Below are positions 37,320 to 46,760 of a DNA stretch of 64,000 bases, one piece after another. This DNA comes from Sphingobacterium cavernae (GTDB lineage Bacteria > Bacteroidota > Bacteroidia > Sphingobacteriales > Sphingobacteriaceae). How positions within the stretch are numbered: the first letter of the stretch is position 1; every line of letters starts with the position of its first letter. The notes beneath the pieces were generated by a model that was not told the origin of the DNA, ran no database searches, and saw only the letters and a program-made list of their open reading frames with translations. The stretch covers positions 108,649 to 172,648 of the forward strand of contig NZ_VIQM01000065.1 of NCBI RefSeq assembly GCF_008520265.1, given 5' to 3'. A program made the position numbers and the translations under genes.

Positions 37320-37985
37320 TTAGTTTCCTTTTTCAATTAACTTTTTAATATCGGATAATTCACCAAAAAGTACCAACAAATCGTTTTCTTTCAATAACGT
37401 GTCCGATTTGGCAATTCCCGATGCTTCTTTATGTGAGTTTTCGGTAACCTTTACCGTTGTTAGCACGATGACTTTATATTTATTTGTCAGGTTTGCTTCT
37501 TGCAATGTCATGCCCACATATTTCCGCGGCACTTTGGTTTCAATGATGGAATAGCGTTCGGAAACTTTAAACGAATCGACAATATCAATATTGTCCAATC
37601 GCATGGCTAGTCGCTCTGCAGCCTCCTCTTCGGGCATGATATATTCATCGATTTGCATCGCTTCCATCACTGTGCGCTGCAGATCAGAAACTACACGTCC
37701 AATAATGCGCTTCACACCCAATTGTTTTACAAGCGCTGTTGTCATCAGCGTCGCACCTTCGTCCTCTCCAATCGCCACAATCACCGCATCACAATCTTTA
37801 AGCGGCAGCGAACTCACAGCCTCCCGATCTGTAGTATCCAAGCACACGGTATGTGTGATTTTATCTTTTAACTGTTCGACAATTTGAATATTGAGATCAG
37901 CACCGATTACCTCATGTCCCAATTCCGTCAGGTGAATACCCAACGAACGTCCAAAATGCCCCAATCCCAAAATAATATATTTCAT
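37320..37985 (-). CDS. TrkA/KtrA-type potassium channel regulatory protein
   Basis: A 221-residue cytoplasmic RCK protein that gates a Trk/Ktr potassium transporter. The Rossmann domain starts with GLGHFGRSLG (7-16), and Asp30 is at the end of the second beta strand, which suggests NAD binding. A TrkA-C domain follows (about 135-215). It lies 24 bp after the TrkH-like gene and is probably co-transcribed with it. Single RCK domain, so KtrA-like in size. Confidence 0.94.
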   Translation of the reverse strand: MKYIILGLGHFGRSLGIHLTELGHEVIGADLNIQIVEQLKDKITHTVCLDTTDREAVSSLPLKDCDAVIVAIGEDEGATLMTTALVKQLGVKRIIGRVVSDLQRTVMEAMQIDEYIMPEEEAAERLAMRLDNIDIVDSFKVSERYSIIETKVPRKYVGMTLQEANLTNKYKVIVLTTVKVTENSHKEASGIAKSDTLLKENDLLVLFGELSDIKKLIEKGN

Positions 37986-38009
37986 TCTTGATTTTTTTCA
38001 CGTTAAAAA

Positions 38010-39797
38010 CTAGAAAAGTAACTTCTCTGTAGGATAAATATAACTTTTGTTTTTTGTATTCTTTATAAATGCCACCAAAAGTGTAAGCATCCCAACCCGT
38101 CCAACAAACATCGTCACGATAACTATTATTTTACCAGCGGAACTTAATGATTGCGTAACGCCCATACTCAATCCACAGGTTGTGTATGCTGATACAGCCT
38201 CGAAGAGTAATGGAATCATTTGCTTTTCAGGATCTGTGACATTCAACAAAATAAATGATAATGTAATAGTTAACACTGACAAAATTATAATCGCAAAAGC
38301 TTTATTAATCGATTCTGCCGCTATTCTTCTCTTAAAAATTTCAATTGAATCCTTTCCTCGCGCTAATGCTATAATATTCATAAAAGCTAAAGCCAATGTC
38401 GTCACTTTTATTCCTCCTCCTGTAGAACCTGGCGCAACACCAATCCACATTAGGGTCGTAATCATAATCAAGGTCGGAATATTGAGAAAGCTAATATTTA
38501 CACTATTGAACCCAGCTGATCGCGAGGCGTTCGCCATGAAAAACGAAGTCACCCACTCACCAGCAGCGGTTTTATCTTCTGTGAGCGTATAATTTTGCTC
38601 CATCACATAATAGGAAACCGTCGCCAAGAACAGCACAATCATATTACAGAGCACAATAAATTTTGTGTTAAATGAAAATTGCTGTGCCTTGTGCTTATAA
38701 CGTTGTTTTTTTACAATGGCTTGAAATAAAGCTTGGATTTGGGATTTTACGTAGGCATAAAAATTGTACACCGTGCCAAAGCCCATTCCGCCTAAGACAA
38801 ATATTAAAGCGAGTATGATTTGAAAACCATAATTAAAACGGTAATTATCATTTCCAATTCCTTCTGGAAGAATGGAGAACCCAGAATTACAGAATGAGCT
38901 TATGGAATGAAATACGGAAAAGAAAAACTGCTCGCCAATTGTAGTAAACTGTTCTTTATCTAGTGAAAAGAAAATAAATGCTGCACCTATAAACTCGAAT
39001 AAAAGTGTAATTGATATAATCGTAAGCAAAGTCGAAATCACTGAATTCAGCTTATTCTCCCCCAGAATCTCTCCAAACATCAGTTGATTTTTGTAAGAGA
39101 AGCCACCAGAAAAAAAATAACCAAAAAACCCTGTAAAAGTCATTATCCCTAAACCACCAACCTGTATCAACGAAAGAATTACACTTTGTCCAAAAAGCGA
39201 AAAATTAGTAGAAATATCAGCGACCGTCAAACCTGTAATACAAACTGCACTAGTAGCCATAAATAAAGCATCAACAAAACTTAAAGGCGCGTGTAAGGTC
39301 GTTCTAGGCAACATTAACAATAACGTCCCAATCAAAATCAGCCCGATAAAACTGATGACAAATAATATAGTCGGATTAAAATAGAAATTATCAAAAAATA
39401 AACTGCTTTTGGACAGTTCAGATATAAATACTGCACCTATACCGAAATACATCCATTCCTCGCGCGCAAAATAATCTAAAAACCCTGCATCTGTAACTCG
39501 AGCTAAGACGATAAAAAAAAGTCCAGCGACGACAGCAATTCCTGAATATTGAGAAACATTAATCCTCCGACTCGCATAGATAGAAGAGCCTGTACGAATT
39601 AGGTCCAACAAAAAAAGTCCATAAAACATTATTACAATGGACTTTTCAGTGTATAAAGCAATTTCTGGACTTGTAATATATCCTACATGTGTAATGACAG
39701 TGAGTATACAAATCACACTCACATAAAACATGACTTTATCGACTACATTAGCGCGATAACGAAATACATATTTTAGAAAACTTGCTATGGATTCCAT
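38010..39797 (-). CDS. TrkH/KtrB-type potassium transporter, long form
   Basis: A 595-residue potassium translocating membrane protein. The channel repeats carry the selectivity segments TSAVCITGLTV, SISSFCNSGFS, and GSTGGGIKVTT, plus ESAYTTCGLS-like AVSAYTTCGLSMG. Ordinary TrkH/KtrB proteins are about 450-480 residues; this one has an N-terminal extension of about 140 residues with some four extra helices. It forms a pair with the TrkA-like gene downstream. A complete promoter (TTG-N18-TATGTTTG) ends only 4 nt before the ATG, so the message may be leaderless. Confidence 0.93.
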   Translation of the reverse strand: MESIASFLKYVFRYRANVVDKVMFYVSVICILTVITHVGYITSPEIALYTEKSIVIMFYGLFLLDLIRTGSSIYASRRINVSQYSGIAVVAGLFFIVLARVTDAGFLDYFAREEWMYFGIGAVFISELSKSSLFFDNFYFNPTILFVISFIGLILIGTLLLMLPRTTLHAPLSFVDALFMATSAVCITGLTVADISTNFSLFGQSVILSLIQVGGLGIMTFTGFFGYFFSGGFSYKNQLMFGEILGENKLNSVISTLLTIISITLLFEFIGAAFIFFSLDKEQFTTIGEQFFFSVFHSISSFCNSGFSILPEGIGNDNYRFNYGFQIILALIFVLGGMGFGTVYNFYAYVKSQIQALFQAIVKKQRYKHKAQQFSFNTKFIVLCNMIVLFLATVSYYVMEQNYTLTEDKTAAGEWVTSFFMANASRSAGFNSVNISFLNIPTLIMITTLMWIGVAPGSTGGGIKVTTLALAFMNIIALARGKDSIEIFKRRIAAESINKAFAIIILSVLTITLSFILLNVTDPEKQMIPLLFEAVSAYTTCGLSMGVTQSLSSAGKIIVIVTMFVGRVGMLTLLVAFIKNTKNKSYIYPTEKLLF

Positions 39798-39801
39798 GAT
39801 A

Positions 39802-39830
39802 CAAACATAGTAATATACTTTACTTTACAA
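39802..39830 (-). promoter_or_regulatory. Promoter of the trkH-trkA pair
   Basis: On the minus strand, TTG (39828-39830) is followed after 18 nt by TATGTTTG (39802-39809), a full Bacteroidetes promoter. Only 4 nt separate it from the ATG at 39797, so transcription should start at or within a few bases of the start codon. Confidence 0.65.
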
Positions 39831-39834
39831 GCAA

Positions 39835-41661
39835 TTACTGTTTAGAATCCTCTTCGGATTTATCTTTTTTCTTAAAAATTCCTTCGATAAAATTACCTGT
39901 TTTCTTACCGACATCTTTTGCCCCTTCAACAATGTCTTTTCCTTTTTCAACGACGCCTTTACCCGTTTCAGCTGCTCCCATCAATTTCGCCTCACGTTCT
40001 TTGCTGATTCCAGCACATTGTTTTATACCGTCAAGCATACTTTGCCACATTGTTTTGAAAAAAGTGTGCTCAGGCACGCGTGTATAGTTCACTTTACCAA
40101 TTGTATATACACCCTTATTATCAGGGTTACTATCATTAATCAATAATTGATTAATGAGATATGAGACTACTTTTTTGGATGATTGTTCCCCATTTTCATT
40201 CTTCTTATTTAGGAGACTGATCTTTAAGTCGTCATAGTCAAAACGAAACTCACCCCAATTTTTGCGATCAGTACCTTGCATGTTGAAAGCTACTTTTTTG
40301 ATATTTCCTGAAGCAATTTCCACATTTAATAGAGGCCTTAGAATGCGATTGAACGCAGTAGCATTCATTGCTCCGAGCGTGCCGCTATAGGTATGTTGTC
40401 CAGTCTTGCTCAGCATATCAAAACCAAATTTGGCGTGAATATTACCAGCATTCATAATTTTTGCGCGCAAATCGGCACGCATATACTTATCCTCTTTTAG
40501 AGCAGAAGAATCGTTTGTGACATTTGTAAGCATTCCCGAAGCATTGTTAAAACTTATAGAGCCTTCTCGGAAGTATTTACCACTCATTTCGTGATATGTA
40601 ACTGTGACGTTATCAACTATAACGGTGTCTAAACTCAATAGCTTTTTAAATTTCAACAGTTTTTGATGAGGTGATTGCCCTATTTTGATAATCGGAAATT
40701 TTGGGTATCGCTTATCGGCATGCAAATCGACAGTACCGTTTTTGAGTTGAACTTTCCACGCTATTGTTTGTTGGTAGTCTACTAATGCCTGAAAATTCAA
40801 ACGTTCCACGCGCAACGTATCAAATTTGAGCTCAGCCATTGTCACATTTTGTTTTTTTTGCTTATAAAATGCCGCCTTACTCATCTTTGGTCGAAAACCC
40901 ACATCTGTCAGCAATATATTTTGCTCACGTGTATTAATCTTTAACCCTTTGAATTTTACTTTATAAAATCCATCTGGCAGATCATATTCAAACCCAGGTA
41001 CGCTTACATCCACCATTTTAGTATAAAAAAACCGCGTTGTATCTTCTAGCGAAGTTTCATCCACCAGTACATCGTGCACTTTTATGGTTACTTTATCCAA
41101 GTTAATGCTACTCTGCTTTCCCTCTTCAAACTTCGAATATTTAAACTGCACATTGTCAATATCTACATCACGCACATTTATTGAAGTAAAAATATCTTTA
41201 ATACTTTCATACAAACTTTTCTTTGGTTCTGTGCGTACAGTATCATTGAATGCGTGATATTCACTCATCAAATGAATATTAGGTTCTTCGAAAGAAATAG
41301 ACTTGATGTGTAATTTTTTATTGGTGAGTACGTCCATAAGATTGAAGCGGCGTACTTTTAATTTTTTTAACTTAATATGAAAACGATTATTCGGAGCATC
41401 CTTCGTCAAAATCATTTTCTGATAAACCGCAGAATCAGGAATTAATTCCGCATTGGTAAGGGTGACATTACCTAATCCAATATTTAGATCTAAATCATCA
41501 TATTGCAAGGAATACAGCCCATTAGTGGAATTGTGAACGACTTCTTTAAGTTTTGTCTCTACAATTGGTTTCCAGTTTCGGCTATAATACCATATGACTG
41601 AAATAAGAATGATCAGGATTCCGCCTATGATACCAAGTACCCATTTCCAAACTGGCCTCAT
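39835..41661 (-). CDS. AsmA-like membrane-anchored protein
   Basis: A 608-residue protein with one N-terminal membrane helix (about 6-27, WVLGIIGGILIILISVIWYYS) and a large beta-rich periplasmic body like AsmA/DUF748 proteins (for example YDDLDLNIGLGNVTLTNAELIPD and MNATAFNRILRPLLNVEIASGNI). The last 50 residues are a Lys/Gly-rich amphipathic tail with repeats of the type KGKDIVEGAKDVGKKTGN. AsmA-type proteins are linked to lipid transfer in the envelope; the exact role here is unknown. It has no obvious partner gene. Confidence 0.7.
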   Translation of the reverse strand: MRPVWKWVLGIIGGILIILISVIWYYSRNWKPIVETKLKEVVHNSTNGLYSLQYDDLDLNIGLGNVTLTNAELIPDSAVYQKMILTKDAPNNRFHIKLKKLKVRRFNLMDVLTNKKLHIKSISFEEPNIHLMSEYHAFNDTVRTEPKKSLYESIKDIFTSINVRDVDIDNVQFKYSKFEEGKQSSINLDKVTIKVHDVLVDETSLEDTTRFFYTKMVDVSVPGFEYDLPDGFYKVKFKGLKINTREQNILLTDVGFRPKMSKAAFYKQKKQNVTMAELKFDTLRVERLNFQALVDYQQTIAWKVQLKNGTVDLHADKRYPKFPIIKIGQSPHQKLLKFKKLLSLDTVIVDNVTVTYHEMSGKYFREGSISFNNASGMLTNVTNDSSALKEDKYMRADLRAKIMNAGNIHAKFGFDMLSKTGQHTYSGTLGAMNATAFNRILRPLLNVEIASGNIKKVAFNMQGTDRKNWGEFRFDYDDLKISLLNKKNENGEQSSKKVVSYLINQLLINDSNPDNKGVYTIGKVNYTRVPEHTFFKTMWQSMLDGIKQCAGISKEREAKLMGAAETGKGVVEKGKDIVEGAKDVGKKTGNFIEGIFKKKDKSEEDSKQ

Positions 41662-41738
41662 AAAAAAATGCTTTGCTTATTGATTTATAACAAAACAATA
41701 GACGAAGCATTTTGTTTTCAACGAATTATTGAAGCAAA

Positions 41739-42659
41739 TTAACTTCTATTATCGTCATTATTATACATACTGATGTAGCTTTCGTAGCGTGAAGGTTCAA
41801 TTTCACCGTTTTCAACGGCATCTAACACCACACAACCTGGCTCATTGATATGTACACAATTATTAAATCGACATTTATTCATGAACGCTCGCATTTCTGG
41901 GAAGAAATGTGATAGTTCTTTTTTCTCTATATCTACTATACCCAGTTCGCGAATACCCGGCGTGTCAATTAATTTTCCACCAAAAGGCAAATCAATCATT
42001 TCCGCAAAAGTTGTTGTATGCTTTCCTTTATCCGACCAGTCTGAAATAAGTCCTGTTCGCAAAGCCGCATCTGGAACAATGCTATTTATCAATGTGGATT
42101 TCCCAACACCCGAATGACCTGAAACTAACGTAACTTTATCTTTTAACAATGCAATGATATGGTCGATATTCGTACCTTCCATCGCTGAAACTTGGTAGCA
42201 TGGATAACCAATATTTTCGTAAACCGCTTTATATTCTTCTAAAATCTCTAACCCTTCTTCACTAAATAAATCTAACTTATTAAAAACTAGAATCGCCGGA
42301 ATACCATACGCTTCAGCTGTAACCAAAAAACGATCAATAAACCCCATCGAAGTCGGAGGTGAAGCTAATGTTACGACCAAAATAGCTTGGTCCAAATTAG
42401 CCCCTATAATCTGCGTTTGCTTCGAAAGATTGACAGATTTACGGATAATGTAATTTCTACGTGGCTCCAAGACTGTAATAACACCTGTATTTTGATCGGC
42501 TTCCAGCGCAAAATTTACCCAGTCTCCCACCGCAATTGGATTGGTCGTTTTAATACCCTTAATTCTAAATTTCCCTTGAATTCGGCAATCGTAAGAGTTA
42601 CCGTGCTCATCCTGTACTTGATACCAACTACCGGTAGATTTAATCACTAATCCTCTCAT
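41739..42659 (-). CDS. rsgA: Ribosome small subunit GTPase RsgA
   Basis: Circularly permuted GTPase involved in late 30S subunit assembly. The 306-residue protein has an N-terminal OB fold, the G4 motif NKLD (127-130) before the P-loop GHSGVGKST (181-189), then the switch KHTTTF and DTPG. The C-terminal zinc site is Cys263, Cys268, His270 and Cys276. The permuted motif order is diagnostic. It is divergent from polA. Confidence 0.97.
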   Translation of the reverse strand: MRGLVIKSTGSWYQVQDEHGNSYDCRIQGKFRIKGIKTTNPIAVGDWVNFALEADQNTGVITVLEPRRNYIIRKSVNLSKQTQIIGANLDQAILVVTLASPPTSMGFIDRFLVTAEAYGIPAILVFNKLDLFSEEGLEILEEYKAVYENIGYPCYQVSAMEGTNIDHIIALLKDKVTLVSGHSGVGKSTLINSIVPDAALRTGLISDWSDKGKHTTTFAEMIDLPFGGKLIDTPGIRELGIVDIEKKELSHFFPEMRAFMNKCRFNNCVHINEPGCVVLDAVENGEIEPSRYESYISMYNNDDNRS

Positions 42660-42745
42660 ACGGCAAATAAAGTTATTCCTTTGATTTGTATCAACATCTT
42701 ACAAAAGTCGCAAAAATTTGTTAATATCAGGCTTACTGATTTTAT

Positions 42746-42753
42746 TACCTTTG
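42746..42753 (+). promoter_or_regulatory. Putative -7 box for polA
   Basis: TACCTTTG matches the TAnnTTTG consensus and lies 24 nt before the polA GTG. A TTTG lies 25 nt further upstream, longer than usual; no nearer -33 element. Confidence 0.45.
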
Positions 42754-42777
42754 TAAGTACACATAAATAAATATTAG

Positions 42778-45576
42778 GTGAAAAAACTATTTCTTTTAGA
42801 CGGAATGGCTCTAATTTATAGAGCTTACTTTGCCCTGAGCAAAGTGCCACGTTTGACTTCATATGGCTTGAATACAGGTGCTATCTTGGGTTTTACAAAT
42901 ACCTTATTGGATGTTTTGAAAAATCAAAAGCCTACGCATTTGGCTGTTGTATTTGACACAGCAGCACCTACAAATCGTCATATTGAATTCGAAGCATACA
43001 AGGCGAATCGCCAAGAAATGCCTGAAGATTTAGCCAAATCTATACCTTATGTATTCAAATTAATCGAAGGATTCAACATTCCTGTCATAACCAAAGATGG
43101 CTACGAAGCTGACGACATTATTGGTACGTTAGCCAAGAAAGCCGAACAAGAGGGTTTCACGGTATATTGTATGACGCCAGATAAGGATTTTGGACAACTC
43201 GTATCGGAAAATATTTTCATTTACAAACCAGCTCGAATGGGCAATGGCGCCGAAGTTTTAGGCGTTCCTGAAATTTTAGAAAAATGGGAAATTACGGATG
43301 TATCTCAAGTCATTGATATTTTAGGGCTTTGGGGAGATGCCGTGGATAATATCCCGGGAATACCAGGAATTGGCGAGAAAACAGCTAAGAAATTAATTCA
43401 AGAGTTTGGTTCAGTAGAAGGGATAATAGCGAATGCAGATAAGCTGAAAGGTAAACAACAAGAAAACGTCATAAATTTCGCAGAGCAAGGTTTGGTATCC
43501 AAAAAGTTGGCAACAATTTTATTGGACGTCCCTGTTGAATTAGAAGAGGAAAATCTAAAAGTAATTGATCCAAATAAAGAAGTTCTAGAACCTTTATTCT
43601 CAGAATTGGAATTCAGAACATTAGGTAAACGCGTATTTGGCGAGGAATTTTCTGTAGTTGAGAATAGTAAACCAGCGACTGCGCAAATGGATTTATTTGC
43701 TGCGCCAATTGCCGATTCTCTAAGTATTTCAGATCAAGAGACTGAAGCTCCTGCAACTGCTGCAAACAATATTCATAATACAACACACGAGTACATTTTA
43801 GTAGATGAAATCAGCAAAATTCAAGCACTAGCTAATGACTTGGCAAATCAAATGTTATTTTGTTTTGACACAGAGTCTACTGGACTTGATGCGTTGACAG
43901 CTGAAATCGTTGGTTTATCCTTTTCGTACGAAAAAGGTAAAGCTTATTATGTGCCTATTCCAGCGGATAAGGAAGTTGCACAACAAATTGTGGATATTTT
44001 CAAACCAGTTCTAGAAAATACAGCCATCAAAAAAGTAGGTCAAAATATTAAATACGACATCTTGTTGCTTGCAAAATATGACGTAAATGTACAAGGTGAA
44101 CTATTTGACACAATGCTGGCGCATTACTTGATTGATCCTGACACACGTCATGGCATGGATATTTTAGCCGAAACTTATTTGGGCTACACACCAGTTTCTA
44201 TCACCGAATTAATCGGCGGAAAAGGTAAAAATCAGGGAAATATGCGTGATGTAGAAATCGAGAAAATCAAAGAATACGCTGCTGAAGATGCTGATATTAC
44301 TTGGCAATTATACGAAAGACTCTCTCCCCTTTTGTTGGAAACAAAAACAGATGAGCTGGCCCAAAAAGTAGAATTTCCTTTAGTGTATACGTTGGCGGAG
44401 ATTGAGAAAAATGGTGTTAAAATCGATGTTGACACATTGAAGACCTTTTCTGAATCACTACAAAAAGATATCGCAACTCTTGAGAATAGTATTTACGAAA
44501 AGGCTGGTGTGCAATTCAATATTGCTTCTCCAAAACAATTAGGCGAAGTTTTATTTGACAAATTACAATTAGATCCGAAAGCGAAGAAGACTAAAACAGG
44601 TCAATATAAAACGGGGGAAGATGTACTTTTGGCATTAGCACACAAATCGGATATTGTTAAAGATATTTTGGATTTCCGTCAGTTTCAAAAGTTAAAATCT
44701 ACTTACGTGGATGCCTTGCCGACGCTGATCAATCCAAACACAGGTTTAATTCATACTTCATACAATCAAGCTGTTGCAGCAACAGGACGTTTAAGTTCTA
44801 CAAATCCAAATTTACAGAATATTCCAATTCGTACCGAAAAAGGACGCGAAGTGCGCAAAGCATTTATTCCAAGATCAGATAATCATGTATTGCTTTCTGC
44901 CGATTACTCGCAGATCGAGTTACGTATCATGGCGGAATTGAGCCAAGATGAAAACATGTTGGAAGCTTTCACATTGGGACACGATATTCACAAAGCTACT
45001 GCCGCACGTGTATATGGTGTTGACATCAATGAAGTTACTTCGGATCAACGTCGCAATGCAAAAGCTGTAAACTTTGGTATTATTTACGGGCAATCAGCTT
45101 TTGGACTTTCTCAAAGTTTGGGTATTCCGCGTCGCGAAGCAGCGGAAATTATCGACCAATATTTTAATCAATATCACGGTATCAAACAATACATGTCCAA
45201 AACAGTAGAATCTGCGAAAGAAAAAGGTTATGTAGAAACAATATTAAAACGTCGTCGTTATTTGAGAGATATTAACTCCTCAAATATGACGGTCAGAGGA
45301 TTCGCGGAGCGAAATGCCATTAATGCCCCTATTCAAGGATCGGCCGCGGATATGATCAAAGTAGCGATGATTAATATTCAAAACGACATTAAAGAACAAG
45401 CACTACAAGGAAAGATGATTATGCAAGTGCATGATGAGTTGGTATTCGATGTGCCTAAAAATGAAGTTCAATCATTTAAAAATATTATCTTAGAAAGAAT
45501 GAAAACCGCAATACCAATGCGCGTTCCAATAGAAGTTGAAGTTGGGGAAGGTAGCAATTGGTTAGAAGCACATTAA
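42778..45576 (+). CDS. polA: DNA polymerase I
   Basis: A 932-residue repair and replication polymerase. The start codon is GTG (42778), giving MKKLFLLDGMALIYRAYFAL, the usual 5'-nuclease start. The 5'-3' exonuclease domain spans about 1-290. The 3'-5' exonuclease is apparently active because CFDTEST keeps Asp364 and Glu366, and DADITW is present. The polymerase domain has motif A (SADYSQIELR, Asp709), motif B (RRNAKAVNFGIIYGQSAFG) and motif C (QVHDELVF, Asp886). Full length. A TACCTTTG box precedes it. Confidence 0.98.
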   Translation: MKKLFLLDGMALIYRAYFALSKVPRLTSYGLNTGAILGFTNTLLDVLKNQKPTHLAVVFDTAAPTNRHIEFEAYKANRQEMPEDLAKSIPYVFKLIEGFNIPVITKDGYEADDIIGTLAKKAEQEGFTVYCMTPDKDFGQLVSENIFIYKPARMGNGAEVLGVPEILEKWEITDVSQVIDILGLWGDAVDNIPGIPGIGEKTAKKLIQEFGSVEGIIANADKLKGKQQENVINFAEQGLVSKKLATILLDVPVELEEENLKVIDPNKEVLEPLFSELEFRTLGKRVFGEEFSVVENSKPATAQMDLFAAPIADSLSISDQETEAPATAANNIHNTTHEYILVDEISKIQALANDLANQMLFCFDTESTGLDALTAEIVGLSFSYEKGKAYYVPIPADKEVAQQIVDIFKPVLENTAIKKVGQNIKYDILLLAKYDVNVQGELFDTMLAHYLIDPDTRHGMDILAETYLGYTPVSITELIGGKGKNQGNMRDVEIEKIKEYAAEDADITWQLYERLSPLLLETKTDELAQKVEFPLVYTLAEIEKNGVKIDVDTLKTFSESLQKDIATLENSIYEKAGVQFNIASPKQLGEVLFDKLQLDPKAKKTKTGQYKTGEDVLLALAHKSDIVKDILDFRQFQKLKSTYVDALPTLINPNTGLIHTSYNQAVAATGRLSSTNPNLQNIPIRTEKGREVRKAFIPRSDNHVLLSADYSQIELRIMAELSQDENMLEAFTLGHDIHKATAARVYGVDINEVTSDQRRNAKAVNFGIIYGQSAFGLSQSLGIPRREAAEIIDQYFNQYHGIKQYMSKTVESAKEKGYVETILKRRRYLRDINSSNMTVRGFAERNAINAPIQGSAADMIKVAMINIQNDIKEQALQGKMIMQVHDELVFDVPKNEVQSFKNIILERMKTAIPMRVPIEVEVGEGSNWLEAH

Positions 45577-45588
45577 GGTCTATAAGCT

Positions 45589-46707
45589 ATGAAAATCAAA
45601 AAACTTTATATAGTATTAGCGTATCTTTTTTTCGGCAGTATCATTTTTGCACAAGAAATTCAATACAAAGAAAAGGCTAACGAAAATTATACAAGGTTTT
45701 TTTATGACGATAATTATTACTTAGTCGATAAGGATTGTGAATTCAAGAGTATAATGCGTGTCGCGCAGTATGACACGGTTAACTGGAAGTTTAATGGAGA
45801 ATTCAAAGATTTTAATTTGCAAGGAAAGTTGCTTTTACATGGTTTTTATAAAGACGGTGTTAGGAATGGAAAATTTACGGCTTTTCATCCCAATGGGCAG
45901 ATAAGATGGGAATCAGAGTATGCAGATAACAAAGAAAAAGGGCTTTGGAAATACTATTATCCCGATGGTAAACCCATGCTTACGCTGTCATTTGAGAACG
46001 ATGATTTTCAATTTGTAGACTTTTGGGATACATATGGTGTTCAAAAGATTGCTAACGGTGAAGGAAAATACGAAATGACTTTTCCGATAAAAGGATTTAC
46101 GGATCATGGCTTTACTTCCTATTTAAAAAAAGGCAAGATTTCAAAAGGCAAGCCCGATGGCGCATGGCTAACTTCCTTTATAATTGATGCTAGAAAAAAG
46201 AAGTTTATACCAATTTATAGTCAATTATTTATTGAAGGCAAACAAAATAGCTACGAGATAGCACCAGAATTTTTAGAACAATATATTGCTTATGAAGATT
46301 TCTATATTGTACCTAGCGATTTTTCCAGTAGGGCAGAATCTTTCATAGTTTATGATTGCAATTTTGATTCATACAGTGGTTTCATCACGCATAATATTAA
46401 AAAATTTAATCATTTTCTGACGGACGATAAATTCGAATATGCTGGTCAGTTTGAATTCAAAGTAATATATGACGTTAGTAATAAGGGTTTAGTAAATTCG
46501 ATGGAGGTTTTAGAAACGCCTGAGGAATTAGTTAAGTCTGATGTAAATAAGATTAGGTCGCTTTTTGAAACTGTTGAATATTTTATTCCATCAATAAAAG
46601 ATGGTAAGCAAATCCGAGACAATATCACTTTAACAGGAAGTTTTATTTTCACTGATAAAGCAGCAACAATACAACACCTAAAGGTTGAAAGAGAAATCGG
46701 AGAATAG
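45589..46707 (+). CDS. Exported MORN-repeat protein with TonB-C-like end
   Basis: A 372-residue protein with a signal peptide (ending FAQE, residue 23). Residues 60-135 contain MORN-2 type repeats of the YwqK kind: GKLLLHGFYKDGVRNGKFTAF, HPNGQIRWESEYADNKEKGLW and YYPDGKPMLTLSFEND. The C-terminal about 70 residues (FKVIYDVSNKGLVNSMEVLE ... FIPSIKDGKQIRDNITLTGSFIF) resemble the TonB C-terminal fold. It lies 12 bp after polA but has no functional link that I can name. Probably periplasmic or surface; function unknown. Confidence 0.72.
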   Translation: MKIKKLYIVLAYLFFGSIIFAQEIQYKEKANENYTRFFYDDNYYLVDKDCEFKSIMRVAQYDTVNWKFNGEFKDFNLQGKLLLHGFYKDGVRNGKFTAFHPNGQIRWESEYADNKEKGLWKYYYPDGKPMLTLSFENDDFQFVDFWDTYGVQKIANGEGKYEMTFPIKGFTDHGFTSYLKKGKISKGKPDGAWLTSFIIDARKKKFIPIYSQLFIEGKQNSYEIAPEFLEQYIAYEDFYIVPSDFSSRAESFIVYDCNFDSYSGFITHNIKKFNHFLTDDKFEYAGQFEFKVIYDVSNKGLVNSMEVLETPEELVKSDVNKIRSLFETVEYFIPSIKDGKQIRDNITLTGSFIFTDKAATIQHLKVEREIGE

Positions 46708-46736
46708 TATTTTACATTTTATTGGGCGTAGTTCCT

Positions 46737-46744
46737 TATATTTG
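46737..46744 (+). promoter_or_regulatory. Putative -7 box for psd
   Basis: TATATTTG, a perfect -7 consensus, 16 nt before the psd ATG at 46761. No -33 TTG at 18-20 nt; TTG at 46722-46724 is too close. Confidence 0.45.
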
Positions 46745-46760
46745 CACAAAACAGACATTA

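Noticed and set aside
37591..37887. 98-codon plus-strand ORF opposite trkA
   Set aside because: Shadow of the RCK gene; low-complexity Ser/Thr-rich translation typical of antisense frames.
38047..38592. 181-codon plus-strand ORF
   Set aside because: It lies wholly opposite the trkH-like gene, whose protein has clear family motifs. The antisense product has no recognisable domain and no promoter.
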